Assembly: GCA_964017145.1 (NCBI GenBank)
Contig: OZ024845.1
Span: 62,001-126,000 of the forward strand
Source: Agrocybe praecox
Lineage: Eukaryota; Basidiomycota; Agaricomycetes; Agaricales; Agrocybaceae
Reading direction: 5' to 3'
Length of the DNA: 64,000 nucleotides
The first letter of the stretch is position 1, and each line of letters begins with the position of its first letter. The notes below the pieces were generated by a model that was not told where the DNA came from, did no database searches, and saw nothing but the letters and a program-made list of their open reading frames with translations. The position numbers and the translations under genes were made by a program. This document shows positions 1-11,105 of this stretch, piece after piece.

Positions 1-410
1 ATCCTCATCTTTGCGTGGACTGTACGTTTCTGATGATATTATGTCAGATTAAAGTAATTAATATTTTATCAGAATCTTCCAGCTGTTGGCAGCGCGTTCA
101 ACTTAATTCTGATTCGCACGTCGCAGAGACGAGTAGACAATGTCAAGGAGATGGAGAAACAGAATGATATTCTATCCACTGTTTTACGTTTTAGAGAACC
201 AGGGGTGGTTGAATCTGCTTCAGAAGATACCGACTTTAGTTCATCTTCCTCCATTTCTGCTTATGGTAACCCTTTTGGACGTACAAACATATATTAGGAC
301 CCGCTGTATTTATTTTGTAGGCCTAATATTTAGGGAATATACACGACACCCGACTCACGATTCTCAATGGGGCATTCCAAATGACAAGTGGCAAGTTTGA
401 ATGAGTTACT

Positions 411-860
411 TCGTTGGAGCGGTCCAGGATGCAGCTGGGTGGCGTAGCTGGGCTCGGAAGCGCGTCGAGCAGCCTTGCACGATTGCAGTTGGGGTCAAGG
501 CAAGATGTATTGGACTATGTACGCGTCGGTCACATATCTGCATGGTATAATCATATCTAATCGGACTGGTGCAGGTTGCAATGCCACATCGTTTGTGGAT
601 CAAGGCGCAGGACATGGATTAAGATATCTTTCCAGCTCATTTGATATTCTGTCCCTTTGAAATTTTCCTCATTCCCGTTGTGGCAGTGCAACCGGTCTGA
701 TTAGATTAGATCATGTACAGACTCTGTGTGACCGCGACGCGTACATAGCCAATCAATCAATCCTTTGACCACTACTGCCATCCTGCGAGGCTGCTCGACG
801 CGCTTCCGAGCCCAGCTACGCCACACAGCTGCATACTGGACTGCTCCACCGTCAACATAC
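411..860. repeat. Imperfect fold-back repeat (two ~180-bp arms)
   Basis: The stretch at about 411-592 is repeated in inverted orientation at about 672-860, with a spacer of about 80 bp. The best-conserved part of the arms contains GGCGTAGCTGGGCTCGGAAG, which is identical in both, and the outer parts carry indels. There is no coding capacity. It resembles an old, degenerate fold-back or MITE-like element, but I could not identify clean ends or a target-site duplication. Confidence 0.6.
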
Positions 861-2045
861 ATGTACAATTTTAGGTGTGAATGTTTGGCGCGTTGAGCGA
901 ACAAGCTGATGATTTTTAAGCCTGGCATTTGTGGTGTCATCGAATTTAGATGTACTTCGTTATTTTTCCAGAGTTCCGGAAAGGAAATTGCGTATTTCCT
1001 GAGAATTTAGCAGATCCTGAAAAGAAGAAGAGGCATGAATGCTGGCGTTGCGCCCATAATCGACGTCTTCAACGCATAAGTTAAACACCATACGGTATAT
1101 GTCTTGAGGAACGCTTGTTACAACCCAGTTCCTGGGAATCATAATTGTCGCAGATTTCTGCGGTCGAGGAGAGACTTGGAAGATACATTGATATTTGTTT
1201 TAATCACTGCAACTGTCCATGTTCAACGTTAGAAAATAATACATATTGGACGCGTCGGTTACTGCCGAAATAATTTCATGTCCCTTCCGAATATCACGTG
1301 CATGTCACAACATTATTCTATGTTACTGTCAGTGTATCATGATTAGATTATAATGACCTCAATTGTTCTTTTTTTGTTTGTCCCACGGATCATTCCAATT
1401 TTCTTCCGCAGTAAGTACATTGGACCATGCGCCACACCATGTTCTGTTGCCAAGCTTACACTCCTTCAACGCCCTTTCCATCATGTGCTCACTGCAGATA
1501 AAAAGTGGCATAGCAGCACGCCCTATGCGCAGCATTAGTACGCTGGCGATAATGAACCACAGACGGTTTTATCGTGTTCGCTGGTGAGTCTTTTCAGCAT
1601 GTGTAAGCGAGGCGTACTTACGTTTAAGTGTTTTGATACTGTTCATTCACTAATCCAGCATGCTTTTTGAGGTAGGGACCTCCAAGTTCGCATCGACAAC
1701 TTGTCTTATTTTTCACTATGGATAACTTAATATAGTAAACATTTGAACACCGAGGCTGCTATTTGATGGCCAAGGTGAGTAACGAGTTTGGGACAAAAAT
1801 AACTGCTGTTGCGGGTGTACCACTGCGTCACTTGATCTATGATCCAAACTCGTTGGCTGTGATATATAGTCACCAGACGTACATGCCTTGATCGCGATGC
1901 AACTTTGAAGCGGTAATAAAGAGCCGCCTCTACTAGAGGAGGGTCGAACAGCTCTCCTTCGTCCTTCCCGCTTTCAAATCTTCTCGCTGGTGGAAGGTGT
2001 TTATAAACCACTTTACCTTATACCAAAGTTGCGAGCGTACTCGCA
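861..2045. other. Intergenic, no gene recognised
   Basis: Only short chance open frames are present. A short stretch near 1248-1262 resembles part of the fold-back arm (GGACGCGTCGGTTAC). The last part is presumably the promoter and leader of the gene that begins at 2046. Confidence 0.5.
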
Positions 2046-4049
2046 ATGGCCAAAAAGACAAAGATTCCTTCTCCTGGAACGATATCCACCCTCACTGGTC
2101 GAACCATGGAAGACGTTGGGATTCCTAATTTCTTCCTTGACGCTTCCTCCTCCCCAAATTATCTACCAGCCCTCACTATGTCGTATTCTCAGCCCAGTAC
2201 GTCCAGCTCCCCTATTGGAGATGGAAATGAATTTTTCGAAGGCTATCGTGTTGGAATACAGGTTCAATTTCAGGAGGACCAGGTGGTTTTGTGTCAATAC
2301 CGTGACCGGATTCGCCAACTACAAGAGGAGGTAGAGGAGTATCGTCGGCAAGAAGTCATCAAAGAAGAAGGGAGAAGACGGGAACAGGAAGTGGAGAGGC
2401 AAATTAGGCAGGATCTCCACAAAGAAAATTTGCGGCTGGAACAGCTCCGACAGAACCAGGAGCAAGAAAAGGGGGAAATTGCAGTTCAGTATGCTCGGAG
2501 CAGAAGTCGGGAGACGCGATATCGAGAGAAACTGGCCAATGTGACCAAGGAGCTCACCGAGGCGAATGATAGGCTTCTAGCGATGGAAGTTGCATACGGC
2601 GATGTCTCGGAGAGCTGGGAATGGGATCAGGGTCCGGAATGGGATTTTGAATACAGATCTACGCGGGACGAAAGGTATGTAATTTGTGTCTCCAATCCAT
2701 AATATACGTCTTATATTTTTTCCCGCAGCTCAAGCGCAGATCAAGAAATCTCTACAGAGAGTACGCTTTTCAGTGACTCCAGTGACAATTCCGTCGAAAA
2801 CAACATTGCTGGGGAACCGAAGAAGGAAACGCCAGGACTCTATTATGTCGACTCGGATGGCGAGTATGAAGCTTCTCATAGCATGGGGCATGCATACCAG
2901 CGAGACGAGTCAAAGGACTGCGCTGGAGTTGCATGGAAGGGAAAAGCCAAGGAAGACTTTCGTGCTATTGGTATGCAAGGTTACTCGAGCGGACGTCACA
3001 ACGTCAGGTAAGTCGGATGTGTGTGAGGTTCTTGAGTGTCCTTGCTATAATGACATCACGCAATATTTTAATTTAATAGCAGCAGCAAAAACCAATTTGA
3101 CATCGAAATCGACGTCGAGACAGGAATTTCAGATTCTGGGAGTTTTGACTCTGACGTCGAAGTTGATGTTAAATCTTGGTCCGAATCATCGATATCGTTG
3201 ATCCCAGAAGACCCTGATACAAAAATCCAAGATGTTCCTGCAGCTTCGTTTGTGCCCGAGATGCTCTGTGTACCTCAACATAAACCAGCCGCCCAGAGTC
3301 ATGCATCCTTATCAGAACTGGACGTGCACCAGTTGATGGCGCTTATGAAGGCGGCTCATGAAGACGGGTATCAGTCTGGCGATAGCGAGTCTAGTACCTC
3401 GCTGAAGAAGATCAAATATCTGATACAAGAAGCGGAAAGGGTACCAAAGCAAAAGAGAAATGCGCTGGAAATTTACCTTTTGACAAATTGGCGCAAACCA
3501 TCGCGACGGAAGATGAAACTCCCAGCTCCTCAAAAACATATTTCGATCCCAACAGTGTTCGTTGACGCATCGGGATATGGAATTGGACTAATAATGCCGG
3601 ATGGAAGATGGCTTGCCTGGACGTTCGCCGTAGGTAACCCACGGATACCCATTGCTCCTGACAAACACATCGTCATGTCGTGGGCGGAGCTCATCGCTGT
3701 GGAGCTCGGTATTCTTACGCTTATCGCGGCCGGACATCGGAATACGCGCATACTAGTTAGGTCCGACAACGATGGTGTTGTTGGAGCTCTTCTGAGGCGT
3801 ACATGGACGTCCAGTTATGGGTTGGATATCATCTTAAGGAGGATTTTACTCCTCTGCAACAGCCCAGCGAAGAGGCCTGGAGACGGAAAGAGTCCATATA
3901 ATCTTGATTTATCGGTTATGTGGGTTCCCTCCAAAGAAAATCCGGCAGACGGGCCATCTAGGGGGGTATACCCTTCTAAAAACTTGATGCTGAAGGACCC
4001 AGCCATCATTCCGGAGTATTTGATGGGACTTGTACTTCCAGTTGTTTAG
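2046..4049 (+). CDS. Coiled-coil protein with C-terminal RNase H-like domain, retroelement-derived
   Basis: Three exons (2046-2674, 2729-3007, 3080-4049) splice to a 625-residue protein; both introns have GT..AG ends and keep phase. Residues ~78-180 are a charged Glu/Arg/Gln-rich coiled coil, followed by an acidic Ser-rich linker. The C-terminal third (about residues 460-605) is an RNase H-like fold. It has the four acidic positions in order: D465 in VFVDASGYG, E506 in WAELIAVEL, D532 in RSDNDG and D593 in KENPADGPSRG. The NPADGPSR motif is typical of the RNase H part of retroelement polymerases. No reverse transcriptase, integrase or protease is present upstream or downstream, so this looks like a detached or domesticated piece rather than a live element. 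ATG 2046 sits in a reasonable context (TCGCAATGGCC). The domain call is firm; the cellular role is unknown. Confidence 0.75.
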
Positions 4050-4616
4050 TAGGAAAGTTACGCTATGTTACGTTCTCAGGAGAGAAGAACCGGTTTCTCG
4101 TGATACGTTACTCTCCTACTGCTGTTATTTTATTTTGAGAAACGTTGGAGAAACGTTCATGTCATATATGTGTTATACTTGTAATTCTCTTTTGATGTAC
4201 TGGGCTGCATATAAATATTGATTATGGGCTATGTTACGTTTCGGGAATGGGATATGCGTTTCGGATTTGGGCACGCGTAGGTGTTATCTAATAATCTCAA
4301 TACTAATACCTGCATATTCATGTCGATCTTTCAGACCTTCAGCGCCCCTTCCCATCCATTTCAAGGTAAGTAGCCGTTCGTATCCGGTATTTCCACGACA
4401 ATGACGGTGTACCAGAAAAGACCCTGGCGACGCCGTCATCTTTAGTGAATAAATGTAGTTGAAAGATTGGGAGCTTTCCAGTTTAAGGTACTTTCGGAGT
4501 TTTGAACTCCTAGAATAGTATACTCATAAGATCAAGCTCCAGATTTTGAAACTATCAATGAATATTCACAAATTTATTTGGTTAGTCTAGGCCGTTATAG
4601 GCCGTGGTATATGAGC
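4050..4616. other. Intergenic
   Basis: This is AT-rich sequence between the end of the RNase H-like gene and the promoter of the first cysteine-rich secreted protein. I see no gene. Confidence 0.5.
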
Positions 4617-4623
4617 TATAAAG
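4617..4623 (+). promoter_or_regulatory. Putative TATA box of the secreted-protein gene at 4675
   Basis: TATAAAG lies 52 bases upstream of the chosen ATG (4675). TATA boxes close to the start codon are common for strongly or conditionally expressed fungal secreted proteins. The short spacing means a short leader. It also argues against starting at the upstream in-frame codons near 4633, which would leave little room for one. Confidence 0.45.
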
Positions 4624-4674
4624 CCCCTCAGAATGGTTTTCAACTTTGCACTCAAATTTGAGCTCGAAACAATA

Positions 4675-5133
4675 ATGCAAACGCAAACTCTGTCTATCCT
4701 CATCGCTCTCATCTTCATTTCTGCACAGGCCGTACAAGCATGTGTCACAGCCCATGTCTACCTCAACAACTGCATCATCGGAGGTGACACTCTCAGTGCA
4801 CAGGTGTTCGACAATGGGGTCAAGGTCTGCGACGGTGGCAAGAGCACCAACCTCGGAGGGTCCAACACCGTATGGTGTATTAGCGGTTGTCAAAATGGCG
4901 CTTCGTTCTGTGCAACAAATAACGGCAAATCGGCAACGTACACCAGCCCGGCAGGGATCGTCGTGTCGATGGGACTTGATGGCCCAGGTTCACAGATGAA
5001 CAGGTTCCAATGCGGAGGAACTGAAGATCACCCACTGTTTGGAACGGAGTTCGAGTCTTGCCTTGTCGGTGCATCGTTTGATTGTGGTTCTCAAGCGCGT
5101 TGCAAGTTCTGCGATTTCAGAGCTCATTGCTGA
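4675..5133 (+). CDS. Small secreted 12-cysteine protein, copy A
   Basis: A single exon encodes 152 residues. The N-terminus is a clear signal peptide of about 22 residues (hydrophobic core LSILIALIFISAQA, cleavage before CVTAHVY). The mature ~130-residue chain has 12 cysteines and no membrane segment, suggesting a disulfide-rich secreted protein. I do not recognise the family. It may be an effector-like or cell-wall-associated small secreted protein, but no function can be assigned. The open frame continues upstream; I chose ATG 4675 because it places the signal peptide directly at the N-terminus. A close paralogue lies at 48654-49106 on the other strand; by eye 112 of 130 mature residues match and all 12 cysteines are conserved. 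Confidence 0.85.
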   Translation: MQTQTLSILIALIFISAQAVQACVTAHVYLNNCIIGGDTLSAQVFDNGVKVCDGGKSTNLGGSNTVWCISGCQNGASFCATNNGKSATYTSPAGIVVSMGLDGPGSQMNRFQCGGTEDHPLFGTEFESCLVGASFDCGSQARCKFCDFRAHC

Positions 5134-6072
5134 ATATCGATCATGTAATGGATTTATGTTAGTTATTGTTTCTTTTGGTCATTTTGATACTATTTTGACT
5201 AAATGTATTATTCCACTACCTTCCGAGAGTAGATCCACAACTGGAATGCTCCGGCGATTGATTGGTGTAGCTAGTGTGTTATTGATTCTTGAAGGAAAAA
5301 TAAATAAAAACGACCCTTGTCAATTTTATCAAACGGATTCATCAAATAGTTGCATGTATAAGAAAGTCTGTGGGTCCAGACGTCCCATACACGCTAGCCG
5401 TAGGTAGCTGTTAGCGGCAAATCACCGCCCGAATGGAGAGCAATAGATAAGCGCGTCAAGCCAACGTCAAGCGCGCGCTAAATATAGCACATGCTCGGAT
5501 GCTGTCTCATACTATTGAAAGTTGAAACATAGCAAATTTTGATATCAACATAGCCGTACATATGATTCTAAGAGCTAAATATCTTGCAAGACTATGTCGT
5601 AGTAAATGATAGGCGTGTAGACTGACAGAAACTAATTATCCCGTTGGTCTACGTCCGACCGGGGTAAGTTGACAGCGCCAATTAAGGTAAATATCTTTGT
5701 TGGTGCCTGAGTGGTCTGTATACCATTTGCGAATACAGCTACCGCACTATATGAGCAGTTCTATGGCATCGCAACAGTGGAACAGTATTAATGTGTCAGC
5801 GGTCAGACCGGTCAATGACGGTAAATCAAGGAAATTTTATCACTTAGTAGTATATCGGTTCTGCAATGAGTGATATTCGTGTCTCAGAGCTTCTAAAGCA
5901 CAAGCCAAACGCCTGCATAGGTATTATATGTGTCACTCATCCAGAGCAGTCCTACTGATGGACAGATCCATGAGTTTGTACCTGAGTAGTGAAAATGCCA
6001 GTGTCATGTTCGACTATCACCAGGTATCATTGCTATTCTCTATATTTAAGCCAATTACGGCCTGTCCTATAG
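5134..6072. other. Intergenic
   Basis: I see no gene here, only the 3' flank of the 12-Cys gene and the upstream region of the next secreted protein. Confidence 0.5.
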
Positions 6073-6080
6073 TATATAAG
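6073..6080 (+). promoter_or_regulatory. Putative TATA box of the secreted-protein gene at 6129
   Basis: TATATAAG lies 49 bases before the ATG at 6129. The spacing resembles that of the TATA box before the neighbouring secreted-protein gene at 4675. Confidence 0.45.
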
Positions 6081-6128
6081 GAGGAGTGCCAAAGAACTTG
6101 CGAGACTTGACCTTCAGGTTGTTCGAAC

Positions 6129-6667
6129 ATGAACAATATTCATGTTCGCACGGGCCTGGGCGCTTTCCTTGTCATTTTTGCTACCTTCGTACATAGGTCG
6201 TGTGCAGTTCCTGCACCGGGTCCAGCTAGTGAGATTGTGAGTTGTTATTACTACTCCTATATCCTTACCGCTCTTCTCATTTTCACATTCCGTCCCTATA
6301 GCTCGAAAGACAGATCACCCCAATTCGTCATGCTACAATTTGCAACGGGCCCAATTTAACTGGATTCTGTGTTACAACCCCAGCAACGCCTTCGGGACTG
6401 GAATGCATTGACTTCTCAGGCCCGAATCAGCCACTCGAGAACAATGTGCAAAGCCTGGAATGTGTACCTGGATTCGCGTGTATGCTTTCCACGTAAGTCG
6501 CACCTGTACTTGCATGATAGTCAATAAGACTTAACCAGTTTAGCGTTCATTCTTGCAACCCCAATGGAGCTTTGGAGGAATTCATTGCCTCGTTAACCCC
6601 CGGAGAAATTTTCAACATCAACAATGATCCCCACATCGTATACGAATCCTTCAGATTGATAAATTAG
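6129..6667 (+). CDS. Small secreted cysteine-containing protein
   Basis: Three exons (6129-6236, 6302-6492, 6544-6667) with GT..AG introns splice in phase to 140 residues. Residues 1-26 form a signal peptide (GLGAFLVIFATFVHRSCA), with probable cleavage before VPAPGP. The mature part has six cysteines in a C-x(n)-C series (TICNG, GFCVT, LECID, LECVP, FACML, HSCNP). The spacing loosely recalls secreted beta/gamma-crystallin-like proteins of fungi, but I cannot confirm that by eye. It lies about 1 kb from the 12-Cys secreted protein without sequence similarity to it. It is probably exported; function unknown. Confidence 0.75.
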
Positions 6668-7491
6668 ATGAAGAAGTCTTCTACCGAAAATCATATTTCC
6701 TAGGTCATTTGCCATCCATTCCTCCACATCCTATAAATATATTATAAAACACGTACATCTGAAGGCCGCGATTTCTATGAGACTCCTCCCCTGGGGTGTG
6801 ATGCAGCGGAACTCGCTGTAAAGAAGCATAATTGATGAAAGTGAAAATTCAAGCACTCAAACTTTTCGGGCTTGATCACGACCGGTACACCCAATAATTT
6901 CTATGAAGTAAAATGCGAGTCAGCTCACCAATCAGCATATGGATCAAGGTCTGTTTGTTCCTTGTACTACCGTTCACTCCTTGATTTACCATCGTTCCAA
7001 TATCGTCGCTAATACGGTAATACTTAACTTTGTGTTAACATGCCGCTTTACGCCGAGAGACTAAAGCAAAGCTGACTCATCGATTAGTTATTTTTTCGCT
7101 TATCATCCACCGTCGCGTCACTCAGAGTCAGAGTCACCAACAGTCACTCCGTTGTTGAGCTGGCTGGCTTTTCTTCCCAGCCCCATCATCTTTCTGATTT
7201 ATCACCACAATCTCATCGATTCCGATTCAGACGCTTACTATGCACCTTCACCCGTACGGGACTCGTTCTGTGATGCCGTGATGCGCACGATTGCTTGAAC
7301 TTGAAGGCGTCAAATGTCTTGCTGGTGGCACTTGAGGACCTTATTCGTATTCGTCGTGCTTCAACGAGAGAAAACAAACGCGTTTTTGGACTTTTGAATG
7401 GGTATCCAACAAGTTTCGGTCGTCGTAAAGGTGGGGTTTCCACCATTTTTCAGCTCATGCAATGCTTAAAAAACGCGTCTCCGCCTCACAG

Positions 7492-8131
7492 GCCCACCAG
7501 GACGTTCCGTTTACTTGCCCAGAGAATCATGACGTACAGAAAGTGGGCTGGGTACCCTTCTATGAGTCGTGAGTTGGATCATACTTTCATTATAGCGCGG
7601 TAAACACGTCTTAATAGTGTACAGGTTCGTCCACATCAGGCACACGGTGTGGATATCAACGACGCGTCGTTTCATTGTTGTTCATCTTTCTTGGGGTCTT
7701 TCTTGGGTCTTTCACGGGCTGAATTGGAGGATCCTCCTCTCATCAGGTACGTGTCTGTTTAGAACATTTTATTTTATGTACAGCGCGTACTTTTTCGTTT
7801 CCTTTCAACGGCGTGCTACGTACAAACCCTTCAATGATGTTTAGCTGACGCACTCGCCTTTTCTCTAGGAAGCTGCGAATCCAAGTTCAAATGCAAAGTC
7901 TGTCATTATGAACCTCGTGGGTCGTGGTTGATTGAGGCCGGAGTCTCGTCAACGTGCAGCCAACGCAAATGCAACGCTGAAGCCTCATGGTGTATGCAAG
8001 AGGTCTATTTAACAACGAGATACAAGAGTCAAACAACTACTACCTATAATGCTGGTACTGCTACTTTGGCCGCTGCCGCCGTTGGATCAGTCCTCAAAGC
8101 CTCAAGCACCGTGGTCGGATTCTACTTTTAG
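7492..8131 (+). CDS. Candidate orphan gene, multi-exon, 5' end unresolved
   Basis: Several short stretches look coding between plausible splice sites. 7492-7568 reads AHQDVPFTCPENHDVQKVGW and on. A segment ending at 7746 contains VRPHQAHGVDINDASFHCC in one frame. The last exon begins near 7869-7873, reads CESKFKCKVCHYEPRGSW and on, and stops at 8131. An acceptor at 7617 and another at 7872 would join them in one frame, but this is not the only solution, and no convincing start codon was found (candidate ATG at 7238). The C-terminal part has CxxC-type cysteines. I do not recognise the family, and it could be a degenerate gene. Confidence 0.3.
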
Positions 8132-8772
8132 GCGACAGCGGTGGGGTTTTTACAACGATGAGTGCAAGCTCAAGCGGAGGATGGATGGATGGTGGACGAT
8201 GATAGGATCGATCGAATGAATGATGCGCTAAGTGCCCTTCATCCTATAACCCATACATTGCTTGCTATTTTTTTCCCGTCCCTTATCGGGTCTGGATTCA
8301 ATGTACTTGTACAGAAGAGTAAACACAAGGTCAGCCAGTCTCGCTTTTCCTTCATCGTCGATTATTATTAACTTTCTTTCCAGTGAAATATATTCGTTTC
8401 CCCTAATTTAATATCAGCTTTATTCCCTTTTCCTTCCCCGACTGGCCCACCCCATCTGACGGCGCTGTGTGTTCGTGTGTTCGTGTAGGCGTATGCGTGC
8501 ATTCTCAGCCCCTCCAGGTCCACTCTTCCACTCCCACCGTTCGGACCTTCCATAAATGGCAACTTCAATGGGCACCAGCGCGAAGAAGGCGATTTTCTTT
8601 CTATTCCTCGAGTAAACGCCGTGGCCGTGGTTATTTTCCCAGATTATGGTTTAATCTAATTTCGTTTCGCGTGAATGGATGCGCTAATGAATTCTTTCCT
8701 TTTTGCGATGTTCGTTTTGGACTACTGCATTTGGATTGGGATTGGGATTTGGATGTGATGGGGGGCGGACGT

Positions 8773-8788
8773 ACCTACGTACGTAGGT
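8773..8788. repeat. Perfect 16-bp palindrome ACCTACGTACGTAGGT
   Basis: The sequence equals its own reverse complement. It shares the TACGTACGTA core with the second palindrome at 8963-8978, 190 bp away. It could be a paired binding site or a hairpin; no function is known. Confidence 0.6.
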
Positions 8789-8962
8789 GCTCACCGCACC
8801 CTCCGCCCTGGCTGGCTGTTATTAGTTTGCCTTCACTTTAGCTTGGGACAGCTCTGGGAAAAAAAACTGACGTCTTTTCTTTCTTCCTAGACGTGACTCG
8901 ACTCTCTCGACACCGCTTAGGCGCCAGCGTGCGGTATCTTTATGTTCGATGGATGTGCGCCA

Positions 8963-8978
8963 CCGTACGTACGTACGG
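8963..8978. repeat. Perfect 16-bp palindrome CCGTACGTACGTACGG
   Basis: This is a self-complementary sequence with a GTACGTAC core, the second of a pair in the gene-free stretch downstream of the HMG-box gene. Confidence 0.6.
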
Positions 8979-11105
8979 CAGGGAGGCCTCTTTTTTTGCT
9001 ATGTGCGTGTGGAAGGGGGGACGGGAGGCATGCTCGTGCCCGCCAGAACGTCGGGACGAGTCATGCATAGCATGGGAACGCAGAACTTGGACCTCAGAAG
9101 CGGCGACGAAGAAGGCGGTGGGCATGCACGTAAAGTAAAGTAAGTACCTTCATTTATCCTATTACTTTTTCTGCTTATGGATTCTTCACTCTAGACTGAG
9201 GCTCAGGGATTAATTATTTGTGTATTAATACTTACGTCGGTCGGCGTACGCGTCCCTCTTCCCGAGGCAGTCAGGCCATGAATTGATTGCAATGGGTCAC
9301 GCTCACAAATCATGCGAAAACGCGTCGTCGCGTAATACTAACACCAACACTAACCTGTGCATGACATACCGTCGTGGGAACGACCATGACAAAATCGAAG
9401 AAGGTATTTCTTAATCTTATCAAGTCATGTGTATGTAATCAACTGACGTACACTTTTTCTAGTTTTGTCCGCGTTTCCTCCGCTCGCCGGGGGGAAGGAA
9501 ACTGGGGAAATTCGATATATGTGTGACTGGGGGTTGTGTGATTGGAATCTAATCAGGTATGTTTTTCTTCGCTTACTACTTTCTGAGTTCTGTGTGGGTG
9601 ATCATATACCTCGGGACCTCGGTGGGGGACGGGACTATCTTATTGTTATTGTCTTTTTCGTCTTTGGGTTTTCTCATATCATCCCTTGCCTTGGTCATGC
9701 CTTTGATTAACCCTTCTTTATTGTCTTGTCTTTTAGACTCGGGACCGGATTTGATTTTGGGTTTGGATTTTGGGTTCGGGTTCCTTTCGGGACGGATGGG
9801 GGTCTTTTTCGTTTCTTTCTTATTGTCTTTTCGTTTTCTTTTCGGCTTTCCTTTCTCACTTCTTACTTCTCGTCGCTTCTCTCTTATTGTCTTTTAATCT
9901 TACCGAAACCCCAATTGATTAGTATTGATTAGTGATTTCTGATGCTTAGGAATTCATTCATTCATTTACAACCTAGAATACGTCGAATTCAATCACATCA
10001 TATCACATCGCATCACATCATAGCGTGTTGGGGGCGTACATGACTAGACTAAAATGCGTATGTATGAATGCTATGAATGCGAGCGAGGGCGCTTTGCGAC
10101 GGTTATCGTCGCGAGAGAGAAATATGAAGAGAAAAAGAATGTGAAAGAGAGAAATGAAGTAGAAAACGAGAAACGAGATGAGGAAAGAAATGAGAGAGAA
10201 AAAATAAGAGAAAAAAACGGGAAAAAAAGAAACGATGCGGGTATACGTACGGAGGCATTGAATAAAAATTCACAAAAATATCAAAAACACTGGTATCAAA
10301 AAGTCATGTAATGGGTCGTTAGGAGTAATCCAAGCGTCGTGTATATGTATTGTATGTCGCGTTGTGTTGTGCTGTCTGTGTGGTTTTTCGTGTCGTGTAG
10401 TGTGCGATGAAATGAGGTGGGGGATGGAGATGGTCATCGAGACGCACCCGCATCCCTATGTCGAAGGCGAAGGCGGATAGTGGGGAGGGAGGGAGGGAGG
10501 GGAGGGTCGGTCGACGATCCGCGTCCGCGTCCGCACCCGCGTGAGGGGGCTAGAGATTACAGACCCGAGAAAAGAAAGGAAGAAGGGAGGAAGAACAGAG
10601 GTGGGATGTTTCGGTTTCATGCGTCGGTCGTAGCTGGGTGAAGTAAGTAAGTAAGATAAAGGAGTGAACGTAATGAATGTATGAATGAGGTGGAGAGGGG
10701 GCGGGGGTTGCTCAAAGAGAAAAAAGAGGAGCTGAAAAAATACAAAATATGGAATATGGAATAAGAAATTAACATGAATACGAACATCAACGGAAGCAAA
10801 ATCAAAAGAAAAAGTCAAAAAATACATTGTGTTTGGGGTCGTCAACGTCGTGCGGGCATCTAAGTAGGAAGAACGGGAACGGGGAACGAAAGGAGGAGGA
10901 GGAGGAGGAGAAGGAAGATACATAGACGCACAGCATCCGTTCTTCTCTTCGTAGGGTGTCGTGTCGAGGGTCGCTCGGAGGGTGCGGGTGTCGGGACGGG
11001 TCAAAACGTCGGGAGGCGTCGATAAACAAAGACAAAGCGACAAAACACTCTGCTCGTCGTCGTCAACCCCCTCGTCAAGAACGAAAAGCCAGCCACACTC
11101 CAGCT

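Larger units (their letters stand above)
8132..11105. other. Gene-free stretch downstream of the HMG-box gene
   Basis: This holds no supported gene. It is rich in simple sequence: ATTCATTC repeats and CATCA runs near 9950-10020, a purine tract near 10110-10230, GGA triplets near 10890-10912, and two 16-bp palindromes. The part next to 11105 probably includes the 3' untranslated region of the minus-strand HMG-box gene. Open frames here have biased composition and look non-coding. Confidence 0.5.
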
